Shown here: piece after piece, positions 48,001-61,500 of the stretch
How the letters are laid out: each line of letters begins with the position of its first letter
Numbering within the stretch: position 1 is the first letter of the stretch
Origin: Vanilla planifolia
Taxonomy: Eukaryota > Streptophyta > Magnoliopsida > Asparagales > Orchidaceae
Direction: 5' to 3'
Length of the DNA stretch: 64,000 bases
Assembly (NCBI GenBank): GCA_023846275.1
Contig: JAIUJO010000144.1
Location: 1,042,720 to 1,106,719, forward strand
The notes under the pieces: generated by a model
What the model saw: the letters and a program-made list of their open reading frames with translations, nothing else
What the model was told of the DNA's origin: nothing
The model's database searches: none
Position numbers and translations under genes: made by a program

Positions 48001-48400
48001 TCTTTCAACAAGTTTGGATCAACTTGATAGCGAACTAGATGGTAAAATACAAACATGGAGTGGAATTAGACTGTGGTTGGAATTGATGTTACATGCTTAT
48101 GATTATTTTTACTCACCAATTCAATTGTCCAAAATATTGGATGAAATAGTTGTATTTGTCAGTAGATTGTTTGATGAAAACTTTTTAACCCAATTTAATG
48201 AATGAAAGGTGATTTAAGAAATTTAATTGAAGTAAGGTAAGAACATTGGAATGTCACAAAAAGAAATACATGTACTAATTGATTCAAATATTGTGGACAC
48301 ATCGAAGAAAAAAGTAATAAGCACATTATTTTCATGGTACAAAAAAATCCTTACTACAAATAATATAGGCAATCTACAAAGTTGAGTTATTTATTTAAAT
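48001..48400 (+). other. Small open stretch with protein-like composition, unidentified
   Basis: A 63-codon stretch (48,014-48,205) starts MDQLDSELDGKI and contains Trp, Asp, Glu, Ser and Leu in ordinary proportions. Most other open stretches here are Phe/Ile/Lys-rich. No motif identifies it. It may be a relic of a transposon or host gene exon. I do not call it a functional gene. Confidence 0.3.
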
Positions 48401-49680
48401 ATTGTTATGATAATAGAATAAAAATCATATTTTTTGTTTACTATAATATGGAAGCAAAAATTAATTGATAATTGGTATATTGCGAATTTATTTGGTAATC
48501 TCATATGCTTTGTGGAAACTACAATCGATGAATTGTGATTTTATATTATAATAGTTGTACGTATACTAGACTTAATCGAAGGACTTATTATAGACTTTTT
48601 TATACCTTAAATTACATAGGATATATCCATACTTTTTTTTGTGTAGTCATACTAACTCAATAAAGTAATCATACTAAAAAGTTTGTAAACGTGAAAGAAA
48701 TTTAGATAACTCCAATGACTAAATAGTAACTCAAATGTTTAGATAATTAGATGAATCAAATAGCCTTTTTTAAATGGGATAATCATTAATATATAATTTT
48801 ATTTGATTTTAATTTAGCTCTAATTCTCTACTATGTTGTATTTTGAATAGAATTTCTTACGAATAAATAAGTCATAGTAGATTCTTGATATATGACAATT
48901 ATGTTTTACTTTAGTCTTTTTTGCATACAAAATATATTTCTTGCTTTTTTTCTTAATAACATATTTTTTATATTTTAGCATCTATGACAACTTTTTTTTA
49001 AAATAATATAGCAATGTTTTAATATTTGATCTATTTCTTCATTAAACATTCTTTCTATTTTGATGATTTTACAATTTTTCTAAATTGCTCTTTGAAAAAT
49101 TATGCTAAATAATTTTGAGTTCACATATTTTTGGTAAATTTTATTACATCCTTTCTTTGCTAAAATTTTTTAAATTTAATTATTGAATAGAACATAATTT
49201 CTTTTCTTACCTTATAATGCAATTTTGATGACCTTTTTGTCATATTTTATGTGTCTTATCACTTATTATTTTTTTACTTTAAATTTTCATTTCTATTTGA
49301 ATTTGGTAGTTCCTATTCACTTTACAAAAATTCAAATTTTTTTGAGAATTGATGCATACACGTTGGACACTTTTAACGCCCAAAAATAATAGATATTGAT
49401 TTTGCTTTTCATTGTTTTAAAGGTTCCAATTTCATTGATATGGTTCTCATTTTTTTTTATTTTATAAACCGATTTTTTATTAATATTTTTTCAGAATTTT
49501 GATTAATTTAATTATTTAGCAAAGAAATATAATTTTTTATCTGCGCTCTAACAATTTAATTTAATTTTTCTTTGCTTATCAAAACTTGGATTACCCAAAA
49601 ATACATTTTTTACAAGCAAATACATGCCATTAATATTTAACAATTTCCATTTTGATAAATATAGTTAAGGCTTACATTTA
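48401..49680. other. T-rich block (from about 48,780)
   Basis: Long plus-strand T-rich region with no coding motif. It changes to A-rich DNA near 49,700. Confidence 0.5.
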
Positions 49681-50681
49681 TGCATATTGTAAAAACAAAT
49701 GCTAACATATTGAAGTTTACTGAAAATTGTAAAAAAGAAGTAACGTTAAAACTTTAAGATTGTGTTTTCTTAATAATAGTATAATATAACTGCAAGAAGA
49801 AAATAATATATCTATTTATGAGATATAATAGTAGAAGAACTTATAATTGTTCACAACCAAGAAATAATAAAAAAAATAAAATATCCACAAGATAAAATTC
49901 TAAAATAAAATATTAAATCTTCCAACAAAAAATATCATTTTTGATAAAAACATTGATAGTATATTATTAAAAATGGACGCAACGTTTTATAAAAAGTTAT
50001 ATATAGAATATTAAATGGGTTATATATTTTTGACAAAACAAGTTGCCAAAACAATACTAGTAATGAATATTAAACGAGAAATACCGTATAACAAAGGAGT
50101 TTAAAAAACTAAGTGAAAACTATGATCATCAATGGCAAAATATTACAGTATACAGCACATAAAAATATGTTAATGAAAATAAAAATTACGGAAATGAATA
50201 AAAAGTAAAATTCATATAAAGAAAAATAGTTCGTAATTATTAACGCTCGCATGCATAACATGTTATAAAAGTTTTTTTGGTTAATTCAATCATAAGTAAT
50301 ATTTTATTATAAAAAATGTTTAAATAAAATAAAATAAGTGTGGAAAAAACATTAAATATTTAAAAACTATTATTAATATATTATTAAAAAGTATTTTTAT
50401 AAATTATAATGATAACAAATACGTTGATATAGATATAACAAGTTTGGAACAACATAATTTAATATAACTATTAAGATAATTAATCTTCAACCCTTAATTA
50501 ATGTAATTTATTATTATATAAAAAATTAATCTTATTATCAAAACAAAACAAAAATCAAAGTTGACAACAAATTTTAAAATTATAAAAATTATATAAATAT
50601 ATATTTAAGATATTAAAATAATAAAAAATCATTTTGCATATTATTTAACTAAAACTTTTCTTGAAAATATAATATGTCCTG

Positions 50682-50730
<49 letters not shown>

Positions 50731-53150
50731 CAACAATTATAAAAAAACATATGTACAAAAATTGTTCAATAATAAAATACTTTAATATTTAAAACTTATT
50801 GGGTGACTTGTCAATGACAAACATATAGCAAAATTAATGTATTGAATTTTTTTTCAAAATAAAGATGTACATAACCATTATAAAATTTAAAATTGCTTTG
50901 ATAAGAAGATGCTTAGTTGTTCAATAGAATTAGCAAATTATTCTAATCTAATATTATATTAGAAAAACGTTTCCACAACATAATATAAACAAAAAAGTGT
51001 TGTAGTTATTTAATTATGGGATATTTTTTGATAAAAGAAATTTACAAAATAATTAACACATTAAATAAATTATTTCATTACGAACTTAAAAGTACTTGAA
51101 TAATATGTGAAAAGTAAGTTTAATAAAAGATAGTGATTACTCAAAATTATTTGTAACAAGATGAGTTTTTTTATTTTAAATGTGTTTTAAGAATTTATCA
51201 TTGTAACTAATAAACAAATGTTAAAAAAAGATAATGAAATGTCAAAATATTATTTAAAAAATTATTGAGATACCTAACTCATTAAAATATGAAAATATTG
51301 TAAATAATTATGTGATTAAATAATAAATACTATATTAATAATCAAGACCATAGAAAAATTTTTTAATATGTAAAAAATTTAAAAAATACTAACAAAAATG
51401 AAAATCATTAAGTTATCATATGCTCAAATTAGTAAAACAAATTAAAACCATAATTTGTTTACAGAAAATTTTTATAATAATAATTTAAAACATTTACAAT
51501 GAAATCATCAACATTGTAATAGAAATACAAAATGTTAAAAATGGAATATATTTAGACATAAAAATGTATCGAAAAAATCCAAATAAATAACAACATTTGA
51601 CTTACCATTAATCATTCTTTTAATAGATAAAGAGAAGGCATATGATTGAATCAATGAGCGCTTCCTATGGTTCGTCTTATGTAATATTTGATTTTTAGAG
51701 ATGCGGTATGATTGCATTAAAGAGTTTATTTCAAAAAGTCATGACAAAATAAAGATTATCATAACAAGTCAAAGTGAATATTTGCATCATAATACATATA
51801 ATGTTTTCATCATTTGTCATACATTTTCGTCGTCAAACTAGAAGTTCTAAAATATATTAAAAAAACAATATTTAAAATTTTAATAATTTGAGAAAATTAT
51901 TTCACAATACTATTAATCAAAAAAATATAAATATCAAGTGATAGAAGAAAATACGAAATTATTAAATACAGGTAAAATTTGAAAAATTTAAAAATAATAC
52001 CATAGAAATAATAACTACAAGTAATGCAAATATTTTTGTGAAAATTAAAAAGAAAAGATAACAAATCACGCTTTATCAGTTTTAACCAGAATATAATATA
52101 TACTTTTCATAAATTATAAGAGACTCTCATGATAAATCAATCATGGATATGTCATTATAAAAAAATTAAAAAAAATACAAAATAATTTTGAAATAAAAAG
52201 ATTTTTCCTTAATAGAAAACAAGTCTTTTACATCAAAAGGATATGTTTCTTGATATTTAAAAGCTTTTTTAGCACAAATAAAAAAAAGTTGTAGTTAATT
52301 TAAATTTTTCTCATTTTATAGTAATGAAAAGTTTGAATTTTTTTTGCGTTTCAACTTCTAGAAAAATATTACTAATAATCAATCTTTAATAAATAAATTA
52401 AAGCAATAAAAATTATTTAAAAAAATAAATATGTAGGATGTTAAATGAAATTATATTTTCCAACATGATTTATGACAATCAAATGTGTTATAAAAATATA
52501 AACTTGTTCAACACAGTATTGTAAATATTTAAAAATAGTAAGAATAAAAATGGTCATCTTGATGATATGACATTGTAATTCTTTGAACCTATTTGTGTGG
52601 GCTTCCGAATTACGAAGGTCATACATAGATAAAAGAGACTAAAATAATTAAAATCTAACCATATAAAGAACCCATTGAATCACTTAGTAATAAACAAATA
52701 ATTATTAAAAATAGACTTTTAAATGACATATATTTGATTATTATGTGTGTGCAATTTGAAAATAAAAAGATAAAAAAATTAAAAGAAGTCACTAACCTTT
52801 GAGAAATTAAAAATAGAAAAAAGGTATTTGTTTTTACAAGAAAAAATAGTTGCAATGGTGTAACAAGTGCAAATTTCTATTTAAAAAATGAACTTTTAAA
52901 TATGTAAGAAATCAAAAGTTATAGATTAATCAAAATATTTGGCTCATTATGCTAATAAAATAAAAAAAATTAAGTAGTTTAATAGAAATGATAATATTTG
53001 AAATGTATTTTGGATGTTAAAAATAATTTTGATTGTTTATAAAAAAATTATTATGATAGAAAAGTTTCAATTATATTATATTTTTATAAGAAAGTTCTTA
53101 AGAATTTTGAAGAAGTAGGATATCAGGATTTTTGGTGATTTGACAAAACT
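49681..53150. other. A-rich block
   Basis: About 3.4 kb of A-rich DNA holding the (ATA)n tract. Short open stretches at 51,535-51,717, 52,441-52,626 and 52,655-52,855 (minus) show no domain. A short, less AT-rich patch at 51,620-51,720 reads KDKEKAYD in one plus-strand frame. It faintly recalls a LINE RT start but is too short to assign. Confidence 0.45.
50682..50736. repeat. (ATA)15 microsatellite running into (ACA)3
   Basis: About 45 bases of uninterrupted ATA units pass directly into ACAACAACA. Expansion by replication slippage is the ordinary explanation. Confidence 0.95.
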
Positions 53151-54230
53151 ATTTTTTTTATTTAACCTCAATCAACTCAAATAGTGATGAAGGAACATCT
53201 AATTTTTGCTTACGAACATATAATCACTGGTGCCATAAAAATTTAATAAATTGGTATAAAATTTGATTGAAATTGCTTAAAAAATACATAAATTTGATTT
53301 GCTTGGATGCCTCAGTCGTCATCCACCATCCACTGCCATTAGTGTCACTGTTAAAAACTATTGAAGCCTCTTGTCTCAAACACACTCGATTTATGCCAAC
53401 CTATGGAACTCGAAACCCACTCATCTCACACCAACTAGATCAATGAATGTGTTGACTTCTTGAGTCATTGATTCTCTTCAAACCACGCTGCCTAAAAGTA
53501 GATATGAAACTTCAGTATTTCTCTTTAGTGCTACCCAGTAAAACAAAAAATAAAAATGAAGCATCGACCTGTAAGAGCCACATAGGTCATCCTGCTGTTT
53601 TGTCCCGGTGTTGTCACCACCTCAAACATAGGACAAGTTTGTGAACTACTTAATTTGATAAATTTTATAACTTTTTTAATTTTTTGAAGTAATTGATAAA
53701 CATTTAAGTTCCATATAAAATGGAATACTCAACTTGCGAGATGAAAAAAATTGAATAATATTTCTTTTTGTTGCATGTTTCTCTCTTTATGAAAAAGGTT
53801 ATACCAACCCTAATTAGAGAGATTCCAATTTCCTCCCTTATGAGAAATAACGATAGAATGTGATAGACTTCCCACTAGGAAACTTAGCAAACAATTCCCT
53901 TATGAGAGGTAAGGATTGAAGTGGATAAACCTTTTACCATAATTGTTGTTACTAAACAAGTTCTTACTTCCACTAGTACTCGTAACTCTTCACCCACTAT
54001 TTTACTCTCATGATCTAATCATCAAACCACCATCTTTCTTAACAATGCTGTAAATCATATCCTACTATCTTATTACACATTTAAGCTAAGCTCCACATTA
54101 ACCCAGAAACCACCACCTCATTGGCCATACTCTCTTTGGTATGATAAACCCTAATTCCTATAGAACTATAACATATCTTCACCAAAAAGGCATGCAATTT
54201 TACTAATTTTTATTTTCTTAGTAATCTAAT
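53151..54230. other. Less AT-rich island, unidentified
   Basis: 53,280-53,650 and 53,780-54,190 have clearly more G+C than any neighbouring kilobase, with text such as TGTCCCGGTGTTGTCACC. I looked for gag, pol, transposase, tRNA and rRNA features on both strands and recognised none. Candidates are an LTR or leader of an unsequenced element, or an eroded host gene fragment. Confidence 0.35.
53834..53940. repeat. Tandem duplication, about 62-base period
   Basis: TCCCTTATGAGAAATAACGA at 53,834 and TCCCTTATGAGAGGTAAGGA at 53,896 begin two copies. The similarity continues through TAGAATGTGATAGACTT against TTGAAGTGGATAAACCT. Moderate divergence indicates an older duplication. Confidence 0.8.
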
Positions 54231-56020
54231 TAAAGTAGTTCTTTTCTATTAAAGTACTCTATTTAGAGATTGTCTTAAATTTTTTATTTTACTTATGTTA
54301 AATTAGATGTAACAAAGACTACTTTGTAAGATTTTATACTTAATGTTTAAGATGTTGTCATCTACTTAACTTAATAATCTATACTACAATTTTGAAATAC
54401 TAATCTTTAAATATTTCTAAAATATTACACACTCTACCTATACCTAATTAATGCACATCATCTTTTCATATTTTACAATAATCTATTAAAAATCTCAAAG
54501 ATTGTCGACTCCAATTTTGACCATCATAGAGGTCTAAATTTACTCTATATAACAGAATCTTCCATTAATTATTACATACTTTTACTATTGCTATAGGAGC
54601 ATAGCCTTTCAAACCACATCTTTGTTGCCTTGGCAAGCTTGAAGTTTCTTTTACAAAGCAATATATTTTTTCCAAAGGCAAAATAAGAGACATTTTTCTC
54701 AAGTCTAATACTTTTTCGACAATGGACTGGTACAAGTCAACTCAATCAAAATAGTGCAATACACGATACACAATTATTATAATAATTTATTTAATTCCCA
54801 AAAAATAATAAAATGACCTAATAACTATGTACTATGAATGGATGCTACCAAGTTAATACTTGAAACTTCAATATAACAACAAAGTTAACAAAGTAATTCT
54901 AAATATATTATCGATATAGCCCACTTTCCATTTTCTTGTTTTATATGTAAAATGACTTAATAATAGATTGATTGTAATATTCTTGAAAAAATTACTTCCA
55001 TTTTACCAATCAAAGAAATATTTGAAAAACAAGAAATTCTAGTAACTAAATCTCATTATTAAAGAAATTAATAATTATTAAATTCAATTTCTTGTAATAA
55101 GTGCCTATCCAATCTTTCCTATTTTGGATATCTCAATGTATCTTACTTATACAAGTATATTATAATATACAATAACGCAAACCTACCTTGACTAATTTTT
55201 TAACTCTTGAGAAAACATTGTATAACATAAGAATATTGTATATAATATGTTATACGAGAAGCTCGAATAATAATAATAAATGATTGTGATTACATGAAAA
55301 GTAGACAGAGCAAAAATTACACAAATAAGCAAAAATATTGCCCAAATCATCGAATGTAACTAATATATAAGTATTTATCTATATGACATGAAATTAGTAC
55401 TGTATTAGTATAATTGAAATCTTTCTATACATCATTTGTGAGATTTGTCATACCATTATGATTATATAGTATAGTCTTATGACAATGCACATTTCAACTC
55501 AATTAATCTGATTGTGCTAGTATGACCTTAAGATCAAAATAGTATAAACAAATTAACTAACTTATAAATTAAGTCCTCACCTCTATGCTCATAATTATTA
55601 ATTCTACATTAGCAATGACCTTATTATATTTATACAACATTTTAAACTTTACATCACGTGATATTTGTTAGCTTCCCATCTAACTAAAGAATAATTGCAT
55701 CATATGGTATAGCATATGCTATAATATTGCATTAATTTAGAATATTGCATACCTTAACACATAGTACAAATAGTGTAATTGGTTCATGTCTCACATGATC
55801 ACATTTGACTTAATCAATATTCAATGTCATGTAATGACGATCATATAATAAGATATTTGAATGGTATAAACACAAAAGGCACAACTAATATGTTTTTTTT
55901 ATTGCTTTTGACAATTATGACAGTCGATCCATTTAGCACTTGGAATCTATAAAGTAAATGTATATTGAGGCCCAATTATATGAATGTAAATATGTTTTAA
56001 ATGCATGCTTATATTCACCT
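54231..56020. other. Mixed AT-rich sequence, unassigned
   Basis: Moderately AT-rich DNA with no strong A or T bias. No coding motif or repeat partner was found. It could be LTR or non-coding transposon sequence. Confidence 0.3.
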
Positions 56021-57770
56021 AAATTAAATGTTCATGTGTAATATAATACTATCATATTTAGCATATAAAAATAAAGAGATGATGTTACAATTCTAAGAAA
56101 AATAAATCGTATATTATGAATTGTTTATAGGCAACAACTTTATCAAGTTCTTAGAAAATGACTCCTTAATTTAAAAATAGACCTATACTTGAATAAAACT
56201 ACCAATACTCATTAACCTATCTTCAAATGTTAATTATTTCATGTACATTTGATTTAGTCTTTTAATTGATTAATCAATATTTTATTTTTTGTTTCAAGAA
56301 TAAAAAATCACTTAAAATAATCATTAATAAAAAACATGAAATTTCCTTGGCATCAAAAAAGTATTTGGTAAACAATATTCAATAATTACAATTATTTGTG
56401 TTTCTTAAAAATATGTGTCATTAAAGAGTTTTAATAGCATTGAAAATATAATAATGATTTATTGCAAACAGAAATGTCAATTCTTCAAAGAAGCATAGTT
56501 GTTTATTGTTATAATTAAATAAAAAGTGTTATAACAATAAGTGGAACAAAAAATATGAAAACCAAACAAAGAACATCATCATTATAGCAAACTAAAAATA
56601 TTTGCAAAGCACAATAAAAATTTCATAATAATAGAAAAAATAATCCATTAGAAATAAAAAAATTCTAATTCACAAGATTTAAAGAAATATTAGCATAATA
56701 GAATGCCCAAAATATTGCAAGCTATGCGTAAAACATATTTATTAAAAAATTTCAAATCATTGAAAAAAAATTAATTGCATATGATTAAAGGTTTCTTTTT
56801 CAGTTATGTGCTACAAATTGTTAAATAAATGAACTTAAAAATTTAAACATGCAATTTATGTTATTAAAGAAATTAGCAAAAATAATTAAAGAAGTAGAAA
56901 TTTATCTTGAAGGATCTACTTAAAAATTAAAACAAATATTTTTTAATATATTGATAAAAATATATTATACAAAATATGATTTTTTATTTTATAATATATG
57001 AAAAATATTCACAAGTGCTAATGAAAGAATCTTTGTTTTGTAACTAAGAATGTGTTAGTAAAAGCAAAGGATCATTGGTAACAAGAATATATAAAGTTAT
57101 TGAGATCACCAAATCTTAAATGTTTTTTATTTGAATATTAGGTGAGAAAGTAAGTTTATAGAGAAATTCAAACAATATTAATATATAAAAATATGGAGAC
57201 AAAAGACAATCTAAATTGCATAGATTTATTTGAATAACATCAAGAAGGGGTTGGTTTGTTTATTAATATGTCAAGGCTTCAAAATATGCAACATTTATTA
57301 ATATATGAATCACTAATAAGTTATTATAAATAGAAAAAACATAAATATTTTATAAAAATGTTATCATATCAAACAATTAACTTATAAAAACTATATTATA
57401 TATATATATATAAATAATATAAAAGCACAACAAAAAATAGTAACACCAATATGATGAACATATAAATTGTTTTGTGTATTTACACAAAATATTAAGAAAA
57501 TATTTCCAAATAATTAAACTTAGGAAATCCTAAAATTACAATAAAAATTTAAAATCTAAAAATTTTAAAATAGAAATTTCTAGAAGCATAATCAAATACT
57601 ATAAATGTTAAAGACTTTTATAATAATAAAATTGCCAAAAAAATATTTTTGTTTTGGACTACATGAAAAGTTTTATAACAAAAAAATGTCAAATTAATTA
57701 ATAGACCAAAATAAATAACAAGTAAATAAATGTCGTAGACTTGTAACATAAAAGCAAATAATACTTCAAA
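56021..57770. other. A-rich block
   Basis: A-rich spacer containing the third instance of the TTTCTTTTTCAG motif and a short TA tract at 57,396-57,412. No gene. Confidence 0.45.
56783..56815 (+). repeat. Recurrent AAAGGTTTCTTTTTCAG motif, instance 3
   Basis: Best match to instance 2 at 9,237, including the TTGCAT lead-in and the TG-containing right flank. It is separated from that instance by about 47.5 kb. Confidence 0.45.
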
Positions 57771-57957
57771 ATTAATGATGTTTCGCTAGAGATGTAGAAG
57801 GTTTATGACCATATTAACTAGTTTTTCTGCTTCTTTATAATACATCAATTTGGGTATTAAGAGGACCACCACATGCATATAACAAAATATCGTTTATGAT
57901 TTAGTGCTTAGTTTAGATTAATGATTAAATAATGTTGGATCGTTTGCATGTGTCATT
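57771..57957. other. Short, less AT-rich patch
   Basis: Text such as GAGGACCACCACATGCATA near 57,862 stands out from the A-rich flanks. It is too short to assign. Confidence 0.3.
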
Positions 57958-58560
57958 ATGGAAATGTGCTCCTTTTTCTTAGAACATTGTTATTTTCAGT
58001 ACAAAATATTTTGCTTTTTTATTAATAAAAATATATTTTCGTACTATTGCAACAATGAATTTTTTTTACTTTTAACCATAGCATGTTTGTTTTTGACTTA
58101 TTCAATATTTCTTAACAATTTTAATTTTGTTTTCATTTTTTCAACTAATATGCCTTGCATTATGGGAAAATTTGAATATTATTTTCTATACATTAAGTAA
58201 TTTATAGTATTCCTTACTTTCTATTTTAATTTAATTGTCTTATTTTGGAAAAACATTTTTTTTGAAAATTACTCAAAGCATTACGAAATTACAATTTTGA
58301 AATATTACATGTTTTTGTTGTTATATTTTCGACATCTTAAGTACTATATAGATTTATTTGATTTGTTACCAAAATAACTTAATTTCAAATATTGGATATT
58401 TTACATAACTAAAAATATGTAATTGATTTCTTTTTCTTAATTTTGATTGATTTAAATATTATGTAATAAATTACATCTTATTTCTTTGTTATTGTATTTT
58501 AATTTGTATTTCCTTCAATATGAAGCCTTGAATACTTAATGTCTTTCATGAGTTATGTGA
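57958..58560. other. T-rich block
   Basis: Contains an 80-codon open stretch (57,958-58,200) very rich in Phe, Tyr, Ile and Cys, as expected from T-rich DNA. It is not supported as a gene. Confidence 0.5.
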
Positions 58561-61500
58561 TAGTTTTTATGGCAATGCTTTGTTATTAAAACTATTCTAT
58601 TGACAAATAATAAAAAAAACTTTATTGACAAATAACAAAATATAATTAGTACATAAATGATTAGGGAAATTAAATAGTGTATGGAGAACGTTTTAATGCA
58701 TTAAAATATTCAATAAAATATTCGATGGTATAACAATAAAAAATTGTTCAATTAATTTAAAACTTTATCAAAGAAGATACTTTAGATAAAACAAAAAATT
58801 AAAAAACTTTTTGTACTAAAAAATCTTAAATTATATACATTTCATTTCAAAAAAATAATGCCTTTTAAAATAAAATAAATCAAACCACATCACATGTCGA
58901 ATAATAAAACATTTAAAATAAAAAACAATTATGTGACCAAAGTAAAAAAAATCACTAGGGTAAAGCTGAATATTAAAATGTAAAAAATGTATGGAGAAAC
59001 TCTATGTATATTAAAATTAAAAAATAAAAAATGAAAATGATTGAATAAAAAAATACAATTTAATTTTCAAATTTTACGATTTATTAATAAATACACCTAA
59101 TTTTTCAAATTCTATGTTTTAATGTAACAAAAGCTCCATAATGTATTATAATGTATTTGTTGAGAAATCATTTGTTCAAATTTTAAATATTTTTAGTAAT
59201 TAAAGGATAATTAGAGTATTTATTTTTTAATTAAGATGTCTTATTTTTGTCAAAATATAATAACTAAACTAATGAAAATAAAATGTAACGAGAAGCAAAG
59301 CTGAAAGACATCTACTTAATAAAAAATCTAAATATTCCAAACGTTATGAAGGAATAAAGAATAACCTAAGTGAAATAATATTTAAACATTAACATTTACT
59401 TCAAAAACGTAAATATAGGAATATAAAAAATTATATGAAAAAAGTTTTTATAAATTAATAAAACTTTAAACATTTATAATATAATGATAAATTTGCAAAC
59501 CTGGAAAACATATTCATACAAAAATAAAAATTTAAAAGATTAATATATTACGTTGCAACTTTTAAATATATATACAAATATATCAAAAACTAGTGCTATT
59601 ACTGTACAACCAATACAAAAATGCTAGAATTGATAAATTAATAAATAATAAAAATCATAGAATCAATTCATTTGATGTTTGAAATTATTTCGCAAATATA
59701 TTAAAAACTATTTGATAATGATTTAGTTATTTATAATATTTTTTCGAAAACTTATAACAGAATAATAGTTATAATCGTAAACATCATTGAATATTTGTAA
59801 ATAAATAATTTTTGTAAATAAGTCGTAAATTTTATCCCAATAATTATTTAAAATTATTCTCATTAAACAAAAAGGTATCAGAAAATTAAGAAAAGCAAAA
59901 CACTAAAGATCATAAAAATAATATTGTATGCAACAATACAAGCATAGTAAATATACAAAAAAATATTAGAATATAAAAATAAAAATTAAAACAATGAATA
60001 GACTATTGCATATAATTATTCACAAATTGTAAAAATTAATATAATAATTTCTTAGAGCAATTCAATAATTATGATTTGATCACAAGGAAAAAAGTATGAA
60101 AAAATAAAACTTTCAAACAAAAAAATAATAACAACTAATATTATTTGTGTAATAATACATCAATATATGTTGTTTTATTATTATAACCCTAAGAAATATG
60201 TTTTTACATCTCCATGAATTAAATTTATTGATAGTAAATACTAAAACTAAAATATAAATATTGATGCGTATAATTTTTAAATATTAAAAACTTTATGAAT
60301 AACAAAATAAACATAATTTTCTTTGTTTCTTGTCAAACATTTTTGCTAATAAGTGAAAAATTTGTAATAAAAAACTTTTAGATTAAATATATAAACATCA
60401 AAAGAAAAACAATTATTTCATAAAAAGTAATACTTTGAAAATAAAGATTATCTCAATTATTTAATTAAATATTAAAAATATAAAAATTAAAAAAACATAA
60501 TGGACTCGTAATATTAAATTTTAAAATTAGATTTTTGTAATACATAAATAAATTATTTTATTGAAAAACAAAAAGTAAAAAGATACTAAAAACTAAAAAG
60601 ATATCTAACATGTGATATAAGTAAAAAATATAATGTAAGAAAATATTTAATTATTATATTGTTATGCAGTCCATTACATATCTTTAGATTTGAAAATAGT
60701 GACACAATCATTGATGACTATTCACTGCTAGTTATGGTGCTTACAAGATTACACACTCAAGAAACATTGTAATGTTTAGCTTGAAATAATTTTGATTTCA
60801 AAAAATTGTTTGGAACATTGTCAAAGTATGTCATTCCCAATAAAGATAGCTTATTAGATCAAAATATACAAAGTTTTAATAATAGTAAAAAAAATCTTTT
60901 TTTAATAGCCTTTTATAACATAAAAAATTACTTTCATATAAACATTAACATATTACAAATTTTGTAACATCAAAATTTATGTTTCATATGAATTTATAAA
61001 ATAATCAAATTTTCATAAATAAAAAATATGCTTAAATAATTATAATTCTATTGAATAACTAAATTTAAAATATCAAAAAATAAACGAATTACAAAACATA
61101 TGAATTCTAAACCTGTTCAAACTGCAAGGTAAAGACACCCCAATACTAATAAAGGATATTAAAAATTAAAACTTATAAAAAAATTATTAATATCGTAATT
61201 ATTTAAAAAAAGTTTTTATTATTAAAAGTGTGCAAAAAATTTAGTGATGACAAATAAATACATAAATTTAATTAAAAAATATTAAATAATAAAGAGTAAG
61301 TATATTAAAAAATAAAATGAATAATAAATTAGTGTTTATTTTCTTATACAACCTAAAATTATACATGTGATGACAAACTAGAGGAAGACTCATGAATATG
61401 TCAGCTAGCATTTCTTCTTAATGTGGAATATATTTCTTACTATTCATGCCAATTATAAAACAATATCGCGAAGTCCAATTATACTATAATCATTAAAGAA
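58561..61500. other. A-rich block
   Basis: About 2.9 kb of A-rich spacer. A slightly less AT-rich patch at 60,690-60,860 shows no motif. No gene. Confidence 0.45.

Noticed and set aside
50682..50736. Possible CRISPR-like or satellite array
   Set aside because: It is a plain (ATA)n microsatellite; no spacers or longer unit.
51620..51720. Possible LINE RT start (KDKEKAYD-like text)
   Set aside because: Only a single short motif, with no following FLxxxL or GxPLSP blocks.
57958..58200. 80-codon plus-strand open stretch that looks membrane-like
   Set aside because: Phe/Tyr/Ile richness follows from T-rich DNA; no start context, homology or conserved copy.
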